In this document: in pieces, positions 57,234-64,000 of the stretch
Numbering within the stretch: position 1 is the first letter of the stretch
How the letters are laid out: every line of letters begins with the position of its first letter
Assembly (NCBI GenBank): GCA_039707465.1
Contig: CM077644.1
Coordinates: 142,042,462 to 142,106,461 of the forward strand
Source: Rhabdophis nuchalis
Lineage: Eukaryota; Chordata; Lepidosauria; Squamata; Natricidae
Length of the DNA stretch: 64,000 bases
Direction: 5' to 3'
Made by a program: the position numbers and the translations under genes
The notes under the pieces: generated by a model
Seen by the model: the letters and a program-made list of their open reading frames with translations, nothing else
Told to the model about the DNA's origin: nothing
The model's database searches: none

Positions 57234-58490
57234 TAGGTAATTGTTTCCACAACAACCTGTTAATAGGCCCCAATTAAGGGAGGAGACATACTGTTTCCTT
57301 TCGAATCCCAGTAAAGGGTATGGCCAGCTGATGAGAGCTAATAAGATCGAAATAGATCTATCCTGGTCTCTCTAATTTAATTTATTGATCAGCTCATAAA
57401 ACTAACACACATATCTAAAAAAAATGACACAACGTAATTCTTGGCTTGCTGTCTAGATGGTCTCTGGTGATGAGCCGAAAGGCAGGAAAGGAAACAGTAT
57501 GTCTCCTCCCTTGATTGGGGCCTAATAACAGGTTGTTGTGAAACAATTACCTATACTAATATACCCTGTCTCAGCTGATGCAATAAGGGGAACCGGCTTG
57601 GCTGAAGTGCTAGGCTCCTTGCCTAGCATGCAACACAGTCCTGGTTCGAATCCCAGTAAAAGGGTATGGCCAGCTGACGAGAGCTAATAAGCTCGAAATA
57701 GATCTATCCTGGTCTCTCTCTAATTTAATTTATTGATCAGCTCATAAAACTAACACACATATCTAAAAAAAAATTACACAACGTAATTCTTGGCTTGCTG
57801 TCTAGATGGTCTCTGGTGATGAGCCGAAAGGCAGGAAAGGAAACAGTATGTCTCCTCTCTTGATTGGGGCCTAATAACAGGTTGTTGTGAAACAATTACC
57901 TATATATACCTGTTAGAGCCCCAATTTAGGGAGGAGACATACTGTTTCCTTTTCTGCCTTTCGGCTCATCACCAGAGACCATCTAGACAGAAAGCCATGA
58001 GTTCTGTTGTGTTGATTTTTTTTTTAATATGTGTGTTAGTTTTATGAGCTGATCAATAAATAAATCAGTGAGACTAGAATAGATCTATCCTAGTCTCTCT
58101 GATTCATTTATTGATCAGCTCATAAAACTAACACACATATTAAAAAAATTAACACAATGGAACTCATGGCTTTCTGTCTAGATGGTCTCTGGTGATGAGC
58201 AGAAAGGCAGAAAAGGAAACAGTATGTCTCCTCCCTTAACTAGGGCTCTAACAGGGTGTTGTGAAACAATTATAGATATTAACCCTCCTGTCTCAGCTGA
58301 TGCAATTGGGAGAGCCAGGCTGGCTGAATGTTTTAAAGGCTCCTGCCTGATCTGCAATACAACCCCTGTTCGAATCCCAGTAAGAGTATAACTAGCTGAT
58401 GAGAGCTAAAAAGCTCGAAATAGATCTATCCTAGTCTCTCTGATTTATTTATTTATTGATCAGCTCATAAAACTAACACACACATACACA
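57234..58490. mobile_element. Tandem and inverted cluster of tRNA-derived SINE units
   Basis: Units of about 344 bp with B box GGTTCGAATCCC (head at 57590-57660 and 58310-58385) and body AGCTCGAAATAGATCTATCC, TTATTGATCAGCTCATAAAA, GGTCTCTGGTGATGAGC. The segment 57303-57555 is repeated directly at 57647-57900; then a minus-strand unit (57907-58083) meets a plus-strand unit (58084-58260) with no spacer. Same family as 461-1020. Confidence 0.8.
57907..58260. repeat. About 177-bp-arm palindrome without spacer
   Basis: The arms meet at AGATCT (58081-58086). The words TGAGACTAG / CTAGTCTCTC, TGATCAATAAATAAATCA / TGATTCATTTATTGATCA and CATCACCAGAGACCATCTAG / CTAGATGGTCTCTGGTGATG mirror each other to the ends with few differences. 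Confidence 0.88.
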
Positions 58491-59490
58491 CACACACATA
58501 TATACATGTGTGTGTGTAAGCAAACATTGCTTATTCTTCTTAAACACAAAGCTTGTGCAGATAGATATATACCTAATATTAATATCAAATAACCACAATG
58601 AATATTTAAAAGCTTATAATAGGTATGTTATATGTGTATGTACATAGAATTACAAATATATGTATATTTTTATATATGTATAGATTAGCAAAAATAACCT
58701 AATCTTCCTGAGTACACAACTTGCGCAGGGGTTAAAAAAAGAAGCATGTTTGAACAGACCAAGCTGGCAGAAGTATGAGGCCATTGCTGATCAGTTTGGT
58801 TTTAATCCTTATGTAACAGATTTGTATCTCAGCCAGCTTTCTGCTGTGCTGCGGGCACAAAACATGTTTAATCCAAGAAGATGGACTTTGCAAGTATACA
58901 GTCTAAAGTATACAGAACAAAACAACCCATCCTAGCTTACGCTTGATTGCGTGCAAAATTAGATTTGTTGATTTGAAAAAGGTTTGCCTGGGGTTCAGGA
59001 GGCCACCTTCAACACTAAGAAGATGTTGAACCTCACATGTTGATCAACATGTGAGGAAACATGACCTGAACTCAAAATCAGGATGATCAGCTTGATATTG
59101 AAGCCTTGTGTCGCTTTCCCAGATGCTTTGGCAATTTTTTCAGGGTATTGAGAAGTCTAAGATAACCATGTCTGGGTCAGGAGGTCTGAGCTATCCCTAC
59201 CACTCCAGAATAACTTCTTACTTGATAATAAAACCTCCACAGGATTAAATGGAGCAACCCTCTTTCCTTACTGACCATCCTGATTGGGGCAGATGGCAAA
59301 TCCTTCCCTAGAGAGACTCACTGCAAGAAGTATTTTCCTCATAGTTGAGGAAAATTACACTTTTGTCGCAGTGAAGTTAGAATTCAGTGCAAAGTTAGAG
59401 TTCAATGAATATGGTAGGTATACTTATGTTTGTTAGATATCTACAACTATACAATAGCTATAGACTATTCACATACACAGAGAGTTTAAA
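58491..59490. other. Intergenic DNA, no gene seen
   Basis: (CA)/(TATATG) simple stretches to 58690, then unassigned sequence. A 61-codon frame at 58750-58935 is unrecognised. Confidence 0.45.
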
Positions 59491-59871
59491 GGCATTTTCG
59501 AAGTATAAGATGCACCAAGGTTTTGAAGAGGCAATTAAAAAAAATTTTTTTTTGCACTCTGCAGACCTCCCAAAAACAGCCCATTTTTTGCAAAAACGGG
59601 CCTCTTTTTTTTCTTTCAAAAAAAGGACATGCGTATCCTTTAGGAGGCTTATAGTATGTTCCTTGGGGCTTGGGGGGGGGCAAAATTGAGCAACAACAGC
59701 CAAGTTTTTGCTCATTTCTGCCCTCCCCAGCTCCTAGGAGCACTCTGAAAGCCTCCTAAAGGCTATGTACGGCCATTTTGGTGAAAGGGGCGGGGTTTCG
59801 GGAGGCTAAAAATACTGTATTCAGTGTATAAGACGCATCCAGATTATACTCTTATACTCCAAAAAATACGG
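59491..59871. mobile_element. TIR element (GTATAAGACGCACC family), 381 bp
   Basis: Left GGCATTTTCGAAGTATAAGA then TGCACCAAGGTTTTGAAGAG; right AGTGTATAAGACGCATCC, CTTATACTCC and AAAAAATACGG before TA. The interior shares CTCCTAGGAGCACTCTG and GGGGCGGGGTTTCGGGAGGC with other copies in inverse orientation. Confidence 0.68.
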
Positions 59872-60091
59872 TATATCCCAGTGTCGTCATATAAGGCGAA
59901 GTTGCAGAACCAGCTCACAGGTCTAATCTGCTATCTAGCCTGCAGTACCACCACCACCACCTCAAGTAATGCCATTCCCATCAGAAAGTTATTCTTTTTC
60001 CAAATTGATTTTTGCATTCTATACTTTTCTGATGGTAGAAGATACACGTAGATGAATGTGGTAAGAACTACTATTAGAAGCATTCTGCTGG

Positions 60092-60340
60092 AAGTAGCAA
60101 TAGCAATAGCACTTAGACATATATTTCTTCACAGTGCTTTACAGCCCTCTCTAAGCTGTTTAAAGAGTTAGTATATTGACCCCAACAATCTGGGTCCTCG
60201 TTTTACCAATCTTAAAAGGAGAGAAGGCTGAGGCAACCTTGAGCTTGGTGAGATTCAAACTTCCAAATTGTAGGCAGCTAGCAGTCAGGAGAAGTAGCCT
60301 GCAGTACTACATTCTAACCACTGTGTCACCATGGCTCATA
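60092..60340 (-). mobile_element. tRNA-derived SINE, minus strand
   Basis: Minus-strand head GGTGACACAGTGGTTAGAAT, B-box-like GTTTGAATCTCACC, then CAAGGTTGCCTCAGCC. Same family as 51944-52170. Confidence 0.72.
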
Positions 60341-60544
60341 AGTACTTATAAATATGGCTGTGTTTTGTTTGTTCTACACTTTCTCCAATGGGAAAGACTG
60401 GATTTTTGAGTAGGTTGTGGATAGAACTGAAGACTGTTACCTGCTTGTCCTGCATGGATTGTCAGTAGTCTGCTTTGCTTTGTATAAGCCAATTAAAAGC
60501 CTTAGCAATATCAATACCTTCTGCCAATCTAGCAGTTCGAAAGC

Positions 60545-60760
60545 ATGTAAAAATACAAATAGAAAAATAGGGACCACTTTGGTGGGAAGGTAACAGCATT
60601 CCGTACACCTTCAGTGTTTAGTCATGCCAGCCACATGGCCACGGAGACATCTTCTGACAGCTGTGGCTCTTCAGCTTTGAAATGGAGATGAGCCGCCCCC
60701 TAGAGTCGGGAACAATTAGCACTAGCACATATGTGCAAGGGGAACGTTTACCTTTTAATA
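60545..60760. mobile_element. SINE-like repeat with 'CGCCCCCTAGAGTCGGGAAC' body
   Basis: Contains GGGAAGGTAACAGCATTCCG, CCAGCCACATGGCCACGGAG, CCGCCCCCTAGAGTCGGGAA and the end GGGGAACGTTTACCTTTTA, a body and tail I associate with squamate SINEs. The head is not clear. Confidence 0.5.
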
Positions 60761-60764
60761 TCAG

Positions 60765-60903
60765 TCTGTATAGACTTCTATACAGCTTCACAGTGATTTA
60801 CAGCCCTCTCTAAGCAGTTTACAGAGTCAGCATATTGCCCCCAATAATCTGGGTCTGCATTTTACTGACATTTGGAAGAATGGAAGGCTGACTCAACCTT
60901 TTT
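60765..60903 (-). mobile_element. SINE fragment cut by the L1 end
   Basis: TTCACAGTGATTTACAGCCC to GGCTGACTCAACC matches the 51944/60092 SINEs, then stops at the L1 poly-A; the head half is missing here. Confidence 0.6.
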
Positions 60904-62875
60904 TTTTTTAATTATTAATTTTTTTATTAAATTTTTTAACATTACAACAAAATATACATATACAATATTTCACCCTGTGCTGTACATAAGAAAGGAAGAT
61001 TTGGTTCTTCGGATATATCCTCACGATCTCCAAAAACCACGTTCTCTGGGTACAGGTATCGAAGCGTCCAAATTTCCAAGCGCATAGTCCACAAATGGTT
61101 TCCAAGTTTTCCAAAAAGTATCTTTTTTATAAACACCATTTCTAAATTTAATGTCACATGTCATTTTATCATTTAAAGCTAATTTCCACATTTCACAATA
61201 CCACTCTTCTATTCTAAAATTCACATCTAATTTCCAATATCTGGCTATTATAATTCCACCCACTATAATCATAATTCTAATAAATTCTTTCTCATATTTT
61301 GTTAATTCTGTTTCCTTGATTATCAACAATAATATAACTTCTGATCTCAATATTGTTCTTTTCTCCATCATTTCAAATATCATTTTCTCCAATTGTTGCC
61401 AAAGCTTTTTAACTTTATCACATTTGTACCACATATGTTCATAAGTCCCTAATTCCATATCGCATCTACAACATTTTTTACTAGTTTTTTTAATCCATCA
61501 ACGATAATCTTAATGGAGTCAAATACCATTTCCAAACAACCTTATAATTATGCTCTTTAATCCTTACAGATAAAATCCTCATAATTCTACTTTTCCAATT
61601 CACATTCCAGTCTAAATCTGATATTTTAATATTGAGTTCTTTTTCCCAATTCATCTTCATCACCATTTGTGGTTTTCCATCAAAATTTATAATCTTATAA
61701 ATCTTACTAACGAGTCCCTTTAACCCAATTTCATCTTTCATAATTTGAGATACTAAATGTTCAAATTCAGTTTTATTTCTGCTTATCTTGCAATTTCCCC
61801 TTACTTTCTTAGTCCATTTTTCTATTTGTATTTTTTCAAACCAGCCTAAACCCAATTTTTCAATAATTTCTTTTTTCCTTCTTTCATTTTCTAAAGTTTT
61901 TAGCCAATCTATTATAATTTCTATATTTTCATCTTCTATTACCTTGTCACGACTTATATTGGTTTTAATCGGCCAATTTCCAATTGTCTTCCCCAAAAAA
62001 ATTATATCCGGAATTAAAGTTTTAACGAATTTATTCCAAATTTTACTCAATCCCTTTAACCAATAGCTGTTAATTACCCTTTTTGATTTTGCTTTATCTA
62101 AAAACCATGCTGAGCCGAATCTCTTAATATCTTTTAACTCTAAATCTCTCCAATGACTATCTTCACCTTTAAGTATTTTTACCACAGTTCGAATACCATA
62201 GGCCCAATAATAATTGAGTAGTTTGGGGATTCCCAATCCACCTTCCTTTTGATTTTGATACCACATTTTCTTCAATAATCTAGGTCTTTTCCCACCATTA
62301 CAAAATTTATCCAATTTCTTCTGATATCTTTCAATATCTTTCTCTGTCGAATTTAATGGTAGCATCTCAAATAAAAAATTAAACTTTGGTAACAACATCA
62401 TCTTACACATTGCAATTCTACCAAACCAAGACAACTTTATCTTTTTATATTTATCTATCTTTTTCTCGACTTCATTCATCACCACATCGTAATTAAGTTT
62501 TTTCATTTCTCTAACTTTGAGTGAAAGTGTTATACCCAAATATTTCAATGTATTTTTGATCCCTAACCCAAATTGTTCTTGCATATTCTCCCGCTCATTG
62601 CCATTATTATCCATTAATAATTCAGATTTTAACCAATTTACTTTCAAACCTGTCATTTCTTCAAATTCTTTCAATTGCTTGTGTATCTTCTTCAAATCTT
62701 TCTCTATATCTTTCAAAATAATCAAAGTATCATCCGCGTACAAGTTTATCTTATATCCCTTATACCCTTCCAATTCTTCATCTTTTTCTATCATTTTAGT
62801 CAAAATTTCCATAACCAATAAAAATAATGTTGGAGACAAGGGACATCCTTGTCTCGTACCTGCTTCCAATTTACA
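60904..62875 (-). mobile_element. LINE-1 fragment, minus strand
   Basis: On the minus strand, the second half of L1 ORF2 followed by a short 3' UTR and an A-rich end (T-run at 60899-60909 on the plus strand). The left side has landed in a SINE; the right side is cut by CR1 at about 62875. Confidence 0.8.
61021..62875 (-). pseudogene. L1 ORF2 C-terminal half, frameshifted
   Basis: The main frame (61490-62875) starts at the RT motif AGTRQGCPLSPTLFLLVMEI, followed by INLYADDTLIILKDIEKDL with the catalytic YADD. Next come KVNWLKSELLMDNNG, KYLGITLSLKVREM and SWFGRIAMCKMMLLPKFNFL, then the long C-terminal region ending WKWYLTPLRLSLMD. A frameshift near 61480 moves to the 61021-61458 frame with the terminal Cys/His motif CCRCDMELGTYEHMWYKC. 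The endonuclease and front of the RT are absent. RT and endonuclease together drive target-primed insertion in L1; this fragment cannot. Confidence 0.85.
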
Positions 62876-62879
62876 ATAC

Positions 62880-64000
62880 AATACAATAGCAGAGTTGGAA
62901 GGGACCTTGTAGGTCTTCTAGTCCAACCCCCTGCATGGGCAGGAACCTTATACCATTTCAGACAAATGGCTGTCTAACATCTTTTTAAAGACTTCCAGGG
63001 TTGGGGCATTCACAACTGCTGGAGGCAAGCTGTTCCAGAGGTTAATTGTTCTTACTGTCAGGAAATTTCTCCTTAATTCTAAGTTGCTTCTCTCCTTGGT
63101 TAGTTTCCACCCATTGCTTCTTGTCCTGCCCCCAGGTGCCTTGGAGAAAAGTTTGACTCCCTCTTCTTTGTGGCACCCTCTGAGATATCGGAACACTGCT
63201 ATCATGTCTCCCCTGGTCCTTCTCTTCATCAAACTAGACATACCCAGCTCCTGCAGCCGTTCTTCATATGTCTTAGTCTCCAGTCCTCTAATCATCTTGG
63301 TTGCTCTTCTCTGCACTCTTTCCAGAGTCTCCACGTCTTTTCTACATCGTGGTGACCAAAACTGTATGCAGTATTCCAAGTGTGGCCTTACCAAGGCACT
63401 ATACAGTGGCATTAACACTTCACGTGATCTATATTCTATCCCTCTGTTGATGCAGCCTAGAACTGTGTTGGCTTTTTTGGCAGCTGCTGCACACTGCTGG
63501 CTCATATTTAAATGGTTGTCCACTAGGATTCCAAGATCCCTCTCACAGTTGCTACTATTGAGCAAGGTACCACCTATACTGTACTTGTGCATTTGGTTTT
63601 TCTTGCCTATATGTAGGACCTTACTTTTTTCACAATTGAATTTCATTTTATTAGACAGTGCCCAATGTTCAAGTTTGTCTAGATCCTTCTGTATCTTAAG
63701 CCTATCTTCTGGAGTGTTGGCTATTCCTGCCAGCTTGGTGTCGTCTGCGAATTTGATGAGTTCCCCATTTATCCCCTCATCCAAATCGTTGATGAAGATG
63801 TTAAAGAGTACTGGGCCTAAAACAGAGCCTTGGGGGACTCCACTGCATACTTCCTTCCATGTAGATGCAGTTCCATTGAGGACTACACGTTGAGTGCGGT
63901 TGGTCAGCCAGTTGCAAATCCATTTAGTGGTGCTGCTGTCTAACCCACAATTTTCTACTTTATCTAATAGTAGGTTATGGTCTACTTTATCAAATGCCTT
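62880..64000 (-). mobile_element. CR1 (chicken type) LINE, 3' part; continues past the window
   Basis: A 3' UTR with TCCAACTCTGCTATTGTATT and a short (TATTG)n end at 62880, then ORF2 reading out of the window. Same family as the tails at 30232 and 44735. Confidence 0.85.
62948..64000 (-). CDS. CR1 reverse transcriptase, open to the window edge
   Basis: The frame is open from the window edge: KAFDKVDHNLLLDKVE (catalytic Asp block), GVPQGSVLGPVLFNIFINDL, LIKFADDTKLAGI (catalytic FADD), KSKVLHIGKKNQMHKYSI, RDLGILVDNHLNMSQQ, ALVRPHLEYCIQFWSPRCRK, LERVQRRATKMIRGLE, and the ending FLTVRTINLWNSLPPAVVNA and LDSHLSEMV. No stop or frameshift occurs in these 350 codons, so this is the youngest-looking CR1 here. 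The endonuclease would lie beyond the window, so whether it is full length is unknown. The nearest in-frame TTG (63784) is internal, not a start. Confidence 0.85.
   Translation of the reverse strand, partial: KAFDKVDHNLLLDKVENCGLDSSTTKWICNWLTNRTQRVVLNGTASTWKEVCSGVPQGSVLGPVLFNIFINDLDEGINGELIKFADDTKLAGIANTPEDRLKIQKDLDKLEHWALSNKMKFNCEKSKVLHIGKKNQMHKYSIGGTLLNSSNCERDLGILVDNHLNMSQQCAAAAKKANTVLGCINRGIEYRSREVLMPLYSALVRPHLEYCIQFWSPRCRKDVETLERVQRRATKMIRGLETKTYEERLQELGMSSLMKRRTRGDMIAVFRYLRGCHKEEGVKLFSKAPGGRTRSNGWKLTKERSNLELRRNFLTVRTINLWNSLPPAVVNAPTLEVFKKMLDSHLSEMV

Noticed and set aside
45000..64000. A neighbouring host gene upstream of TNKS (PPP1R3B lies upstream of TNKS in mammals)
   Set aside because: No carbohydrate-binding or phosphatase-docking protein segment was seen in any frame; all long frames here are LINE-derived or unrecognised.
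1..64000. CRISPR array, prokaryotic operons or ribosomal RNA
   Set aside because: No regular spacer-repeat pattern or rRNA words; repeats here are eukaryotic transposons, microsatellites and the 81-bp array without unique spacers.

Overview
The window is vertebrate nuclear DNA, most likely from a squamate reptile and possibly a snake. The evidence is the density and mix of old repeats: L2/L3-type and chicken-type CR1 LINEs, L1, several tRNA-derived SINEs, hAT-like MITEs with 8-bp target duplications, a small Helitron, and one LINE ending in an (ATTCT)n tail, a type described for snake CR1/L3 elements. The species cannot be fixed by eye.

The only host gene I can support is the 5' part of tankyrase 1 (TNKS), on the minus strand. 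Exon 1 (43626-44187) carries the start codon and the His/Pro/Ser-rich N-terminus. Exons 2 (39476-39700) and 3 (36621-36716) continue the ankyrin repeats. All three junctions have GT/AG signals and are phase 1, giving 294 codons plus one base. No exon 4 was found, so intron 3 probably runs off the left edge (at least 36.6 kb). Just upstream of the start codon lie a CCAAT box, a GC box, a CRE-like site and an ETS-like motif.

Layout. 1-36620: intron 3, filled with LINE copies (3' tail at 176; copies at 8262, 15677, 18437, 23575, 26506, 31765), hAT MITEs, a SINE cluster at 461-1020, a Helitron at 29683, and a 3.76-kb terminal-inverted-repeat element at 11300-15063 that is itself built of nested palindromes and an 81-bp tandem array. 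36621-44187: TNKS exons 1-3 with introns carrying hAT elements and a (GGAA)n tract. 44188-64000: TNKS promoter and then repeat-rich upstream intergenic DNA, including a palindromic SINE cluster (57234-58490), a truncated L1 (60904-62875) and a CR1 copy (62880-64000).

Most long open frames in the window belong to decayed LINE reverse transcriptases, or are artefacts of stop-poor GC-rich repeats. The feature of greatest interest is the 11.3-15.1 kb foldback element and its relationship to smaller elements that share its end sequence (CCGTATTT...GTATAAGACG, flanked by TA).
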